The notes under the pieces were generated by a model. The model ran no database searches. It had not been told where the DNA came from and saw only the letters and a list, made by a program, of their open reading frames with translations. A stretch of 64,000 nt of DNA from Wuchereria bancrofti (lineage: Eukaryota; Nematoda; Chromadorea; Rhabditida; Onchocercidae): the NCBI GenBank assembly GCA_005281725.1, contig SSBO01000004.1, forward strand, positions 1,426,001 through 1,490,000, read 5' to 3'. Below are positions 51,101-64,000 of the stretch, one piece after another. The first letter of the stretch is position 1. Each line of letters starts with the position of its first letter. Made by a program: the position numbers and the translations under genes.

Positions 51101-54100
51101 AAGAATAACTTATGATCTGAAACTTTTTAAAATTGACAGTACTCACATGACTCTGCAAAATTGCCATATTTTCGTACTTCTCCAAATTCAAATATTTGCG
51201 GCTCTCCAGCGGTTAAAAACTCACTTAATCCTTTCGGAGGGTTAATCTCTGCTTCACGAGTAATATCAATACGGCGCTGTCCAATCAGTACCTCCTCAGT
51301 GTATTGTATTGGTAGATCATAATTCTCTGGCTTAATTACTCTTTCTTCAATCTGACTTTGCAAACGATGGGTTGCTTCAGGTTCTTTGCTACTGGACAAA
51401 GTGATAATCAACTTTTCGATCAATCGAATATTGCCGTTGATGGATCGTCGTTCACCGCAGATCAAGATAATATTTAACATTGATTGTGGTCTCAAAGCCA
51501 CATTACTAAAGCAAATCCACATTTCTATCAAAATTACAGATTGTTTTACAGAAAAAAACATTAACCCATCATTACTGAAATCAATATAGGTTAAATGTTT
51601 TTTCTTAATAATAATGAAGAGAAAAGGAAAGAAATATAGAAGTATTGAATCTCAGAGAATTTCAGAGGAGTTATCTGAATAAAGACCTTTACAATTTTTA
51701 AATGGTACTTTAAAACTTTAAAAAATATGAATGGGCATTAGTATTCTACTAAAAAAATCGACAAGATTTTCAAAACTGTTGAAATCGATTTACTAACCCA
51801 TAAACTTCACGTTGCACAATATTAGTTACTTCTGCTGGACATAAATTATCATAAGTACGACGATCACTCTTTATAACTTGTTTACAATCTTGCAAATCAC
51901 AGAATAATGTTGATCGTCTTATTTTAATTATATTATTTTTGACAAATATGTCTTCTTTCAAATTTAGTGGCCTTTTATCCCATTCTGTCTCGTTGACTTC
52001 GCGATTCATTATTGGTGCACTCTAAAATTTAAACACTGAATACCAGATTTCAACTTATAAATGCAGCATAAACAATGGCTAAATTATTTCATAAATTACA
52101 CGACAAATCTGTCGAATTTCATTATCGTTCTATATCTATTCATTTTTCTACTGTCAAGAAACATTTGGAAAAAAGTATATCGTTTGAAGTGTTAAATGTC
52201 ACTTCACAATTCACAACGGTGTGAAGAACATTTCTGTATCCAGTCCAATTTCCATTCCAATTCAATAAACAAACAGCAGTTAAACACTTACTATAAGCAT
52301 TTTCTCGAGTTCTTCAATATTACAATGTCCCATCTCACTAGCAGAATATATGTAAATTGTTGAATGGAGCCATGATTGACGTACCATCGTTGTGACACGA
52401 ATACGTTGTTCTGTGATCACCTGCATTATTTGAATATTTATAAAAATGTTTCGTTTCAATGGATCTTATCTCTTGCCAAACGAGTGAATAAAAAGGTTAT
52501 GCGAGCAATCATATTACGGTAAGAATGTGATCGATTTGCTAACTAACCATAATGATATTATTGCTGGTTTTATTAGAAAGAAAGTACTTGACAATAGGAT
52601 CATGAAAAAGGGCAAACCGAAATCGGAAGCTGTAAGAGGCATTGTGGTGTTTTGTCACTTCCCACAGCTACAAAAAAGTATTACGTTAACCGTTCCATTT
52701 CATTTCCAAAAACAAAAAACCAAAACTGACAAAAAAAATTAGAATTAGAACAGTTTTTGCTCATCATCTTCATTTCTTGAATGAAAATTGAAGAAATAAC
52801 CTGCTATATCGGTTATCAGTGTAGCATTCTGCCTCATCCGAGTTTTCTTCTTGTCCGGAATACCTAACAATGAAATCCCCGTTCCAGGAGTAGTTTCAGT
52901 CTCTTCAGATACTTCTCTCTACAAAAACAATTATGGACATGTGTAAGTTACAAAAATTTTACAACCTGAAAGTTAATAAATAAAATTACTTATAACTTAA
53001 GTTATTTGCATTCAAATCAGCAAGTTTAAACTCACGTTCCTCGAACTCCGAGAAGTGTGTTCTCGTACCGAATCAGTGCCGTCATATAAAGAGACGCCTA
53101 ACCTTCTTCTCGATAGTAGTCGAAGTCGTGATTTGTTTTTTCTAACTAAATACTGCCCAAAAATCACAGGAAAATTAATTTGAATTTTAAAATTAATTCT
53201 CTTATAAAATTACTCCACAGTAAGGCTGTATGTATTAAATAATTTGTCATCGTTCAAAGGAAGATTTGGTTCAACCAGATTATAGCTAATAAAAAAGAAC
53301 TGTGTTGGCGTTTTTATCATTTTCTTTCAAAATCATTCTGAAGTCTTTCTGGGGGTCCAGCCTTCTTCATTTTTCTCTAGTTAGACTACAAATTTTCATA
53401 TTCATTCTACTTCGATGATTTCTTGCACTTCTGGAAACATCTTCACAATAACCACCAGGTCCATGATTATAAGAATACCTTGTTATGAGGTCATTGAATG
53501 GAGAATTTTTATCCTCAACCTATAATTGTACAATAATCAGCTGGGTTTCAAGTATTACAAAACTACTTTTACGATTTAAAACTTTATTTTTGATTTAACT
53601 CACATTATTTTCGTATTCTCGTATAATAACTCCATTGTTTCTTTCATTCGTTCTTCGTTCTACCTTGTTTCTTGAGATAAAATCGGAACGAATTTCGTTC
53701 TTCGATAATTTAGTATGGCTTTCTGATCTATACAAAATTATCATTTACCATTTGTTTAATTTATTCCTGAAACTTAACTTTTTCCATCCCTTCCTATATG
53801 TTTGCTCTGTTGTTCTCCAATACTGTTCTATCTACCAGTTTGTTATCTAAAAATAACAAATTGCTTCCTTATGGTTACTTCTTCCAACTAGCCCCACTTT
53901 TATTTTCTGTAAACTATCTGCTCCATATTCTTGTAAAAAGTATAGCAGTTATTTTATTAGGAGAAAAATATGGCAATTCGTTGGCAGCAGGAATCAGAAT
54001 TTCAAAATGTTTTTTATAAGTCAAAGAATGGCAGTTAATAATCTCTGGCACTTAACAATAAGGACAAGTTAGGGTCTTTAACTTTTCTCACAGAATGCTA

Positions 54101-55033
54101 AACTGAAAGCAAGTAAAGCATCAATTCGTTTCTGACTCTTCATGTCCTTTTTCACCCTTTGATATTTAAAAAACTTCAGAAATACAGTAAGATACTGAAA
54201 TATTTCAACTGCAATTTAAACAAGCATGCTAAATTGATCACTTTGGTCATTTCATTCAAACATGTGCGAATTGCAACTAATTTAAAAAATTCAAATTCCA
54301 CCGTTATTTTCTACAAATTTTATTCATTATTTTTAATTAAAAACTTTATTACACGAATTCGAAATAATTTCCAATAACTTGCCATAAAAAAAAGATGTAT
54401 AAAACACTTAGTCTTTATTGAAATTAAATATACTACTCTGTTGAAGAGAAACAAAGCCAACTGTTTGAGAGACGCACTTAAATACGTTGAAGCTTTTTGA
54501 ATAGCCCATCCTTAAACCCGTTTCGCGCATGGCACATGTTCCTGTCTCACTTTCCTTGCTATCAGATGATCTGTCAACAAGTGTATCACCACCGGTTTGC
54601 ATTGTATTGTATATTGTTGAACCTATTTCCGGTATATTTGCAGTCCGATGACGCCTTAAAAGCTTTTTACAAATATTCCACTCATTTCGAGCACCTAACC
54701 TCTTATCTATCTTCCTTTAATTATCCTTAAAGAATCTCATCTGTGGACTGAATGAGTTCTATGACGATGTTTCACCCCAAAAACACTTAACTTTATATAA
54801 TCGCTCACCTATCTTCTTTTCAATTTTATATCGCAATTCCAATAAATAAAACTGCAAATTAGGTAAAATAAATTTAATAACATTTGTTTGACTTAATGTT
54901 AAAAATCTTTTCAAAAGATACGATTCTGTTGTATCGAACACATATCTGCCGCTGCTTGAAGGCTCCTGAAAACTTGATGAAACTAAGTTCTGTTTCAGTT
55001 TAGCTTCGAAATACTTATTTAAAAGCTCTATTA
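48106..55033 (-). CDS. Sixteen-exon gene of unknown function (start exon not found)
   Basis: Exons, transcript order: 55033-54809, 54694-54486, 53519-53390, 53145-53036, 52918-52801, 52410-52292, 52021-51798, 51574-51147, 50294-50174, 50021-49888, 49714-49665, 49545-49495, 49205-49154, 48977-48859, 48689-48560, 48260-48106. All phases match through to a TGA, giving 791 residues from the first exon found. Part one is helical (YLLKRFLTLSQTNVIKFILP; ARNEWNICKKLLRRH). The middle has the longest exon (ALRPQSMLNIILICGERRS; EEVLIGQRRIDITREAEINP). The C-terminal third is polar, Ser/Gln-rich, with a strongly basic RS patch (KKAHSLRRGLRRSSRWSRF), suggesting a nuclear or nucleic-acid-binding protein. 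I recognise no domain. The gene is convergent with Notch and divergent from the MAM gene. A possible start exon (MSFYNLSGYCFKN..) lies near 55.1-55.2 kb but its phase does not fit. Confidence 0.82.
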
Positions 55034-55482
55034 CTGAAAATAAAATTGAACGTAATAAAATAAGTGTAGTTATTAGTTGTTGGTTTAAAATTTTTATCTA
55101 AAATTTTTTGAAATGAGGAAAATTACTTCAGCATTTTTGAAACAATAACCGCTCAAATTGTAAAATGACATTTTCAAGAGTGGAACTGAATAAACCACCC
55201 ACCACGAAGTAGTTTTTATAAAATTAAGATTTTTCGTCAATTATGTGAAAAAAATGGCACGATGACTTCTTGCCCAATTAGTCATACTGCAAATAAAATC
55301 TTTGAAACAGTTTTAGAAATTCCCAAAAGGAAAATATTTGCAGAAACCGGAAAACCTCTAATATGGTAAATTGTGCTGCCAAAAAAAATATTTAGAACGA
55401 AATATAGGACAAAAGAAAGAAATGTCGGATTACCGCATTCATCACTAGAATATCACCCATATTTCTATTCAACAGACTACCA

Positions 55483-55528
55483 TGATATGTGGTGATATGT
55501 GATAACGTGATATGTGGATAATGATAAC
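55483..55528. repeat. Degenerate GTGATATGTG tandem repeat
   Basis: The units TGATATGTGG, TGATATGTGATAAC, TGATATGTGG and ATGATAAC follow one another between the divergent minus-strand gene and the MAM gene. Short imperfect tandem array, no known function. Confidence 0.6.
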
Positions 55529-56014
55529 ATGTATCTTATGATACGATTTAAAAAAACAATATTTGTTCATCTGTCATTTCATATGCAGTGAAAAAAGGCA
55601 ATTTTAAAAATTCAAAGTGTATTTGAAAACAATAAAGAAACAAAAAATTTTCAATTTCTTTGCTTACGAATTACGATAAAAAGGAAAAAAAAAATTGCGA
55701 GTTTCTTTAAGGCTTTATTAGTGATAATGATGACGTCATAGTAATGATAATATCTATGAATGTTCGTTTTGCCTTGAAAGTGTCTTTATCATGATAAATG
55801 ATCCTGTTGTGTAGGTGATATCAAGAACTAGTTCAACGAAGGCACTCGTACATCAACTATTACAGATATCCATGAATACATCGACGATAATAATGACAAT
55901 GGAAGAAAAGTGCTGCTGAAATTGTAACGATATGTACATCTCTTCATTCACTCCAGGAATTATTGTTTGTCAGTAGTGCAGGTGATACGAATTAAATCCT
56001 TTTATTACATCTTT

Positions 56015-59000
56015 ATGTTCTCGGTTCAGTCGCATATTCTGATTTTTTCATTGCCGTTCATCTTTTCGCAGTTCCGAGGTAAGCATTATCAGCTTAATTT
56101 GAAAAGATTAACTTCCTCAAGAACTTTTTAATCCTAGTTCGTTTTCCTATTTTACTCTCAGATAAAATGCAGTCTCTTAGAAGTGATCGGATAAACTTGT
56201 TTTAAGTATACTGTCATATCCTAATTTCTTCGAGAAATAGTCAGACTTCAACTTCTGTCAATTCCGAAAAGATTTGTAAAATCAATTCCTTTGATGGATT
56301 CGTCAAAAAATTATCACCATCTTATGATAGCATTTCACTGTGAGATCTTTTCGTTCTCAAATATTTGATGTCCTGTGATATGTGCAGAGACCTATTTGCA
56401 GTTCATGGTAGTTCACTTGATTGTAAGTTTAACTGGACATTTTGCTGCTGGAAGAATAAAGGTGATGGCTCACCGTGGCAGATATATCGCGGTAAAAGTC
56501 ATGATGATAAAAACAGATCCATTTTGTATTCGCGACTTCAAGACGACAAATTAAGTAGTTTTTTATTTCTTTTTTAGAATATATTGAACATAAATTGTAC
56601 AGATATTTAAATCACACTCAGGAAATCTTAGTTTAAAGGAATGAACTCTTTTATACTGTTAAACACAATGTTAGCTCACAAATCTATTTTTTTTTAAACA
56701 ATTTTGTGTGTTTTTTGTCTCGTGTTCATGCTTATCTAGTTTTAAAACTAGAAATAAACTTTTAAAATCATCAAATTTTTCAAACAAAAGTTCTTTTTGA
56801 ATTGCTGCAAACTAAGTTTTTTTTTTTTTTTAAACAGAGTCTTTTTTCCAAAACAAAAAAACAAAAAAAAAACTTAAATTATTTCAGGTCATAACTCTGC
56901 AATGAGAAAACAACGATATTGATGACTTTGAGAAGTTTATTTTTAGTTTATATTTTAAAAAATGCTTAAAATTAAGTAAGCATGGACAAGATGACATTAC
57001 AAGTGAAAAGAATGTTGATTAATTCCATTCAAAATTGCCAAAAAATTTAAAAATTTGAATTCTTCATTTGTAGTTGCAATGTCGAATAAGCAAAAGTTCT
57101 GAACATATTCAGACGTTTCATTTTCTATTTTATCTTAATATTTGTTTTAATTCATTTACTGTATCTTGACAATTCAAAAAACTTTTTTTTAAAAATTTTT
57201 TAAAAATCGAAGTTACAGTTTGCTCAAATTAAGAATGGCTGAAAAATTAAAGAAAACATTATTGATATGTTTTTGTGCGACAGAAATAGAGTAACTACTA
57301 AGCTTGTCTATGAAAAAACTTACATGAGGGTTTAGAATGTAAGGAAATGTTTCAGAACACAATCCACTGATGAATTGTCAGTAGTCAGGTCGCCTAGTGC
57401 TGAAGGTGTCAACGATTCGTTGATCAAATTTTAGTGTTCAAGATATTTTAATTTTGTGATTGGATATTTCAGATTGTAAATTTCTTAAATCTTGCTTTAG
57501 ATTCCACTAACACTGTCTGGCCTTCAGTTTATAATTTCTCAATTCGGTGTAATTCAAAATCGCATAGAATCAAATCAACTATTGTTTCACTTTTCTGTTT
57601 AATTTAAAATAAAAACTTCAGCTCATTAACAGATTCATAAAGTTGGCATTAATATAATTTTACAGTGACAAACTTTTTTGCATAACATACCTGTCTGTGA
57701 TTGTTTACAGAAAATTCATTTCAGACCATTTTTTTCTGGCAACATCTGTGACATCGGAACAGAGATTTTCGAGTGATTGGACTTCATGTGTCATATGCTC
57801 CAAAACGGGTCTTTTCAAAGTGCTTGTAAGGTTTGTTTTGATAAATCGGTCAGAATTACTCATATGATTCACTTCAATTACAATACACCCAAATTTTTTA
57901 TCAATTTTAATGTTCAAACTTTGGTGTGAATCATTTAAAATATTTATAAGAATTGTGGTAATTTGCCAAACAATATAGTCTCTCGGAATTAAATTGCAAT
58001 TTTGTTGCCTAAAATTATCAACTTTTCATTGATGTCAGTTATATGTTTTTAGAGCTTATCAGACACCGAAGACGAGAATCAAATTGTGCTGGAAATTTGC
58101 TAATGGAGAAAATAGCATTTATCGATATTGCGCATTTCTACGGAACTGGAAATCATCTGATTACGCTAGCAAATATTTCACTGTCACTCCCAAACGACCA
58201 ATCCAAGTATCATATCATTGTGTTCTCTCTTTCTTTTTTTTCGAGAAAAAAAGTAAACGAGATTAGTGTGGATGGAACCCTTAAATAAATCCCGTTCTTT
58301 TAAAGTTATAAGTTTCCTTCAAATTTTTTTTAAAGTTTGAATTCAAAGAATTACATTCAAGATTGGTATGTGTTTGAGATAGCGACAAATGATGTTAATT
58401 CGAAAGAAACATTTCTTTTTAGTTTTATATCAAACTACACAATCATGGACAATCCATAGCGACAGCAGTCATTGACAGTATAAAAGTTGTTACTGAAGAA
58501 TGTCATCTACCTTTAATAAGACCAAAACATCGACAAGTCAAGCTATATTCAATACAACCAAATGAAGAGAAAGAAGAATTTACAACAAAAGTCGTAACTT
58601 CTCAACGTACAATTAGCAAATTATCATCTACCAAGAATTTTACAATTCCATCTAATTCAAATTCTCCATTTAGTTAGTTTACTCTTTATAACTTTTACAA
58701 CTTTTTAGTAATTTTGAAGGTATGAAATATTTGCAAGATTAAAAAAAGATTCCCAAAAAGCGTTAGAATTTCAGTACTAAGTGATGTTTTTGGAGATGCT
58801 TTTGCGCAGTTTTTGGAGGATGATTCGGACGGCTTAATTGTTGAAGGCCAGAAGGCTAGAAAAGATGATATAAAAAGCAGCGAGTAGGTCTTTCATACCT
58901 CTCCTAAATAAAAGTAAAATTGAGAAAAGTAGTGGAAAAAGCTAAGTGAAGGAAAAAAAATTTTTCAATAATGGAATATTTGAGTCGGGATTTCTGTTAA

Positions 59001-60601
59001 TAGAGTTTTCAAAAATTTGTTATATTATTTCAAAAATTTGAATGAACTGTATAAAACTCTTGACTACAAGTACTGAACATAGGTAGACCTATTGCATAAT
59101 ATGAATTAAATGGATGTGAATACTGAATAGAAAAAATTTCAGATAAGTTTGTAAAATCGTTATTAAGCGTTCAGAAAATGAAAATAATTTACTTAGATGG
59201 TTGGGTCGAAATAACGCCAAACAGGACAATGTGGTATTTGTAACAACAACACTTGCTCCAGAATTACCGTTCAATTTCAACTTTTTAAAATGCAATACCG
59301 CTGGTGGTTGCTTGTTTGATCAGTCGATGTGCTCTTACCAAAATTCACCAATGTCTCTCGGTTCAACTTTCCAACGAGTTAGGCGTAAGTATTTCGATCA
59401 ATATTTTGAAAATCCACAAATGCCTACAATTCCCACTTTCGTAACAAAGTTCCTCGCTAATTTCATTCCCAAACCAAAAAGTTATAGATTTTTTAAGTAA
59501 CATTCCTGAAGTATTACTTAAAACGCACTCCACTTTTGTGAATGTGAAACTCGTAGTTCCTATGTTCAAGCGTGTATGTGGTGCTTTTTCATTTTATTTC
59601 TCCTCTTCATTTGCAATATTCTGGAACTTCAATCTCTAGCATTTTAGTCCATGATCAAAATTTTATGCAAGCACTCACGAGACCAAATACAATAGCAGTA
59701 TTAGAAACAAACACAACATTCACAGAAGATCATAAAATTGTATTCGACGTGTTAGAATTCACAGAAGGACAACGATTGTATGGATGCTGCTATAACACAA
59801 AACTGGATGCAGACGGTTCATTTACTGCATTTAACCTCATTGAATATCAATTTCATTCAGTCAAATGCATATCATGCTGTGAAGATAGCAACGATTAGAG
59901 GTTTCGAAGTAAGCGATCGTATCCAGGTAGACGAAGTATGAAAGCGCTTTATCACTTCTTAGACACAAAGTTTGAACAAAAATCTTGAGTAAACAAAATG
60001 TTCTGCTTCTGAAAAGCAAAAATAAGAACTAATTCTTTTCAGAAACCTTACTCAATATAAGGAAATTATTGGGAGGCAAACGACCATCGGAATTATTTTG
60101 TCCATTTGCAACAGCGGCATACTCAACTCCACTTATTTGGAGGACAGAAAGGTTTACATGTCCCCAAGGTACCGAAAAGGTATCAAAATTTCGAATTAAA
60201 AGAATGGGTAAACAGACCACTGATCGAATCTAAAATCTAGTGTTTGATAATGAATCCAGTAGATCGAGATAGTAGCTCACAATTTAAACTATTATTACCA
60301 GGACCGATTATTAAATCACGGCACTGATTGCTAAACCAAGTAAGCAACAAAAACTCTTTACTATGAAAAGTAGACTGTCGAATGATAACATCAACAATCA
60401 AAAAAAGAATTAGACCGATAAAAATAGAAAATGGAGGGATATACGATCCTCGAAATAATTACCGTATTTCAGATCCTGTTTATGTGTGAAAATAATGGAA
60501 AAATAAATGGGGCATGTGCAATGGACAATATCCGAATACATAAAATTTTGGATGTTCTGGAAATGGAACCGTGTCAAAAGAACATTATCGCATTCTCATG
60601 A
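56015..60601 (+). CDS. Secreted protein with two MAM domains
   Basis: Exons 56015-56078, 56402-56554, 57725-57830, 58053-58206, 58423-58672, 58775-58883, 59197-59384, 59512-59571, 59648-59887, 60043-60179, 60473-60601; 529 residues if all are used. A signal peptide (MFSVQSHILIFSLPFIFSQF) is followed by MAM 1 (DCKFNWTFCCWKNKGDGSPW ... LCWKFANGENS ... ATAVIDSIKVVTEEC), a Thr/Ser linker, and MAM 2 (CNTAGGCLFDQSMCSYQNS ... RFTCPQGTEK ... CENNGKINGACAMDNIRIH..C). MAM domains are extracellular adhesion modules of about 170 residues. No TM or GPI signal follows, so it is probably extracellular. Most junctions are clean. The 59887/60043 junction needs a GC donor to avoid an in-frame TAG at 59896; without it the protein ends there (444 residues), but the downstream exons complete the MAM fold, so I favour the longer form. 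Confidence 0.82.
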
Positions 60602-61818
60602 ATATCTTTTCCAGTCAAAAACTCTCTAGGTAATTTGATCGGAAAAAATACACAATACATTTCTTGACCCGCCGCAAAACGGTTCAGATATTTCACTAAA
60701 AAACAATCTGAAATCATCTGCTACGAAGTTGACAGCTAAAATTCAGAAATATGTATTTCCAAAATCATTAAATCACCATTTATATCTAGTCCGCTCACCC
60801 CAAATCTGGCGTATTATATTATTTTAATACCAAAACATCTTTATAATTATCAAAAAAAGAAAAAAAAAACACATTTTTTATAGAAAAAAGTCTATGTGCA
60901 GTATATAGTAAAAATAGTCCTTTATAGAAAAAAGTTCTATATAGTAAAAATATTCACCTCGAAAATCAAGTTCTCATGCAGATAAAAAGCAAATTACAAG
61001 ACATATTGGAAGGAGGTATTTCAATGCAAAAGACTATAAAACAACTGCTTATACACTATTTTTTTGAATAGTTACCAGGCTATGTAACATTTGTGACAAA
61101 TTAAAAAGAATAGCAGATGGCAGAAAAGAAATTAAGTCCATCACTCTCGAATTTCTTGAACCAATGATTTTGAAAAAGGCTGAAGAACTGATATAGAAAG
61201 ACTCAAAAAAAAATAGTCTAAGTGTCGTTATTCAATAGTAATCTTAAATTTAGTCTGCGATATCGACTATGATTATATTAGAAATAATTTTTGCCTCATT
61301 TTTGTTATGCAGTAAATCCAAAGAATTAACTTTCGTTTACTTAGAGTCATGAATATGATTTCATGTCATTCAAAGAAAAGTAAAACCTAAAATCAAAAAA
61401 TAGATGGTAAATTAATCACTTGCAAGCAGAATAAACAAATGGGAGGTAAGCAGATAAAAAAGATGAAATAGTAAAAATAAGATGCAAATCCAAAGAATTC
61501 ATATGACCAAAGACAAATTCCTAGATTCTGACGAATAAAAAAATCTATTCGAGATTACAAACAAAACAGAAAGTCAGTGACACGACATATCTGCGAGAAA
61601 ATTACTTCCCAATCAAGCAAGAAAATCACTTCCCACTTAACTGTAGCCATGCCTACACGAAATAATCAGTATACACAAAAATTTGAAAGACGAAAAATAA
61701 AAAAAAACTCTAAACATAATACACAGAAAATCAAATAACAATCCAGTAAAAAACAAAGAAAACAAGGGAACGAACTCCGGGAACAACAGAGATCATCGAC
61801 AAACCATTGTTATCACTT
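60602..61818. other. AT-rich 3' intergenic region between convergent genes
   Basis: Lies between the ends of the MAM gene and asf1. No exon-like frame. It contains a two-copy direct repeat (60879-60952) and is very A-rich on the plus strand. Confidence 0.55.
60879..60952. repeat. Two-copy direct repeat
   Basis: Two copies of TTATAGAAAAAAGT(T)CTAT followed by ATAGTAAAAATA, starting at 60879 and 60922. The first copy has extra bases in the middle. Likely a simple local duplication. Confidence 0.7.
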
Positions 61819-63448
61819 TCAATCAACCAAATCAGGAATTGATTCATTGGTGACATCGAGAAGTGGTAAAACACTAGTAGTAGTTTTGCTAGCACCATCA
61901 AGCGATGCTTCCACTTCTACATCAGCTTCAATTTTTTCTGAAAATAATAATTAATAAATAATCTAAATGAAATCTAAATATCCATCTTCAAAATGCAATT
62001 CCTACTTCTATTAATAGTTTTCAGTCCGAATAAATAAGAAGTAACATTACTCAAGTAGTGATACTTTAAATCATTGAAAAAATTTTAGTCCCATCTACAG
62101 AAGTATTAAAAATAGTGTTCCAAGCTTATTCTATTTTATTCCTGAAAGAAATGAAAAACTAAAATCTGCTCCAGAAAAGCAGATGCAAAAATGAAATAAG
62201 CAACAATCTAAGCTTTTAAAAAATTTTAAATTCAGAGTCCATTGAGTGAAATCCCATGAAAAAAAAAAATGGTTTTGTTTACGATTTACCTTCAATAACC
62301 TCTGCATCGTGCCTTCCGTCGTCACTTTTGTCAACGTCGCTTTTTATAGCAGAATCGTCTTCTGTTTTTTCACTGGTGATTTCAACACTTCCCAAATCCA
62401 CAGTTTCAACACCTTCGGTATCCCCACTTCCTTCGTTTTTGTGCCATTTGATCGCAAAAGTAGTTACACGGACGTCATCAATACAAACCCTTCTTTGCAA
62501 CTGCAACAGACCAGATCATTACTTAAGAACTAATTCAGAACTTTTATAAACCATTATTCATTAGTCTAACTGAAGACAAAGATTTAATACTTTTTCCAGG
62601 ATTGGAGATGCAGGAGGTTCCTCCTGGAAATCAGGATCAGTGTATTCTGTAGCAACGAACCATCCAATATTGATGAACTCTTGTTCCATATACCTGCACT
62701 TTAACAACAGCACTGTTACACCAACAATTTCACTTTCCGGTATTTTAGATGGATCCGGACCACCAGCCTGTCAATTGCATGAAAACATTATAAAAACATT
62801 CCTACTTATTAAACAGATTCCAAATTCGAACCCAGGAATTTGCCCAACAAAATATCTCCTCCTAACTTTCGATGAAATTTCAAAAGATTTAATCAAAATC
62901 CATATTGCACTCAAATCTTTATAATTCAAGTAACACATAGCATACTAAATAAAATAAAAACTAAAACCTATTAAACAAATAAAACCATTTTTTTAATCAC
63001 TTAATTTGCATCTCTACATACTCCAAAAACAGAAAACCTCGAAAATAAATTTGTGACGTCCTTCCACAACTGGACCAACCAAAATAGAATCAAGAATTTG
63101 ATCATATGCATTCGATTCCCCTGAACCAACATATACTAGTTCCCAGTCTAAGTCTAAAAACAATCTGAGAATAACATAATTTCTATGATATATGTTTGTT
63201 TCTATGACAGACATACAGTGTTTACTAATTACAGCAGTACTTTGAATCTGCATTATTTGTAAAGCAATGCATTGTCTCATTAATAATGTAGACAAACTAA
63301 TGCAAGGGAAAAAGTACAAATTACGTGTGAACTAACCATCTGCAAGAGGTTCATAACATTCAAAAGTGATTTCCAACTTGAAAGGGTCGTCGAATTTTCC
63401 GGGATTTCCCAGTACATTTACGCTGCATACATTCACAACAGAAGCCAT
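61819..63448 (-). CDS. asf1: Histone H3-H4 chaperone ASF1
   Basis: Exons in transcript order 63448-63337, 63153-63038, 62767-62591, 62500-62290 and 61937-61819, all in phase, give 244 residues from ATG to TGA. The first 155 or so residues are the conserved ASF1 core: [74 protein letters not shown] and [17 protein letters not shown]. The rest is a long acidic tail, as usual for the family. ASF1 binds the H3-H4 dimer in the nucleus and hands it to CAF-1 or HIRA for replication-coupled and replication-independent assembly; the C. elegans homologue is UNC-85/ASFL-1. Two residues differ from the usual core (FINIGWFV where yeast/animal ASF1 has FxRVGYYV), a mild nematode-type change. The gene is complete and ends convergently with the MAM gene. 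Confidence 0.97.
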
Positions 63449-64000
63449 TCCTAGAATATAGTTAAGCAGAATACAATAGTGATAGGCTCACAGGAATAAT
63501 TCAAATTTTTTCCTTTATCCTTACAAAAGTGCAAAAAAAAAATACAAAATGACGGCTTCTGTCTAAGCGTTTCTTCCAAACAACATTTCTTTAAAAAAAC
63601 GTTACCGAGAGGGTTCACTTCATTGTTTTAGTGCTATCCCTTACAAAGAAAAAAACAGCCTGAAATGTGGGATGAAATTTTACTACTTTAATGAACTGTA
63701 ATGCACTTCCCCGCTACCATAACAAAAAAACACTGCCTACTGAAGGGCCAAACTACTTACGTCATTCATTACCTCTTGACTCCCTTCAAATCTCATTATA
63801 ATCATGCGGTCAGAGAATGAAAATTTCCCGTCCCAACAAGGTTGTCAGCAATTTGTTTACAAATTGTTTCATACGCCAACAGTTATATCGAAAAAAAAGT
63901 TAAGCAGTCGCGGTTTTGATAGGAAATGTTGAGTAATTTTTTAGAGGAAGTCTTAGAACTGTTAAATCTTCTAACAGAGATGTTCAATTCGATATGAACA
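63449..64000. other. asf1 upstream region
   Basis: Presumed asf1 promoter/5' UTR on the minus strand. A short plus-strand frame starting at 63926 (23 codons) runs toward the window edge and might be a divergent first exon, but it has no support beyond an ATG. Confidence 0.4.

Noticed and set aside
55120..55200. Minus-strand ATG frame MSFYNLSGYCFKNAE as the first exon of the 16-exon gene
   Set aside because: It ends in phase 0 at a GTAATT donor while the next exon needs phase 1, so the join would hit stops.
63926..63997. Short 23-codon plus-strand frame near the window end as a divergent first exon
   Set aside because: Only an ATG and a leucine-rich peptide; a donor and second exon would lie outside the window.
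1..64000. tRNA, rRNA, CRISPR arrays
   Set aside because: I saw no cloverleaf with a T-loop GTTCRANTC in the right context, no rRNA-like tract and no regularly spaced direct repeats; none is expected in this type of region.

Overview
The window is nuclear DNA from an AT-rich, intron-dense nematode genome, most probably a filarial nematode (Onchocercidae). Exons are short, introns carry GT..AG ends with U-rich TTTCAG acceptors, the forkhead and Notch proteins look like nematode LIN-31 and LIN-12/GLP-1, and there is a decayed fragment of Wolbachia-like alphaproteobacterial DNA at 15.6-16.7 kb. Exon models were built by hand. For most genes every exon junction keeps frame, which is strong internal evidence. 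Protein family calls come from recognised motifs, not searches.

Layout. (1) 0.1-2.6 kb, + strand: the 3' part of a FoxB/LIN-31 forkhead gene. (2) 2.6-22.3 kb: a gene-poor stretch of about 20 kb holding a GC-richer island (11.7-13.6 kb), a 19-nt C tract, two notable inverted repeats and the bacterial insert (cytochrome c1 C-terminus followed by a broken Bcr/CflA-type transporter). (3) 23.2-24.9 kb, +: a four-TM membrane protein. (4) 27.0-37.5 kb, +: a 23-exon, about 1,667-residue nuclear protein with a Cys/His zinc module, two tandem copies of a domain resembling the NRF-1/Erect-wing DNA-binding region, and a C-terminal PHD-like finger. (5) 38.9-40.1 kb, +: a small cysteine-rich membrane protein. 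(6) 41.3-47.3 kb, +: a complete, unusually short Notch receptor (5 EGF, 3 LNR, NOD, TM, RAM, ankyrin, tail). (7) 48.1-55.0 kb, - strand: a 16-exon gene of unknown function, convergent with Notch. (8) 56.0-60.6 kb, +: a secreted two-MAM-domain protein. (9) 61.8-63.4 kb, -: the histone chaperone ASF1, convergent with the MAM gene.

There is no sign of an operon. Two vulval/cell-fate regulators of C. elegans (LIN-31 and LIN-12 types) lie about 39 kb apart, but nothing in the sequence shows that they are co-regulated. The most unusual items are the tandem NRF-1-like protein, the nuclear Wolbachia-type transfer and the shortened Notch ectodomain.
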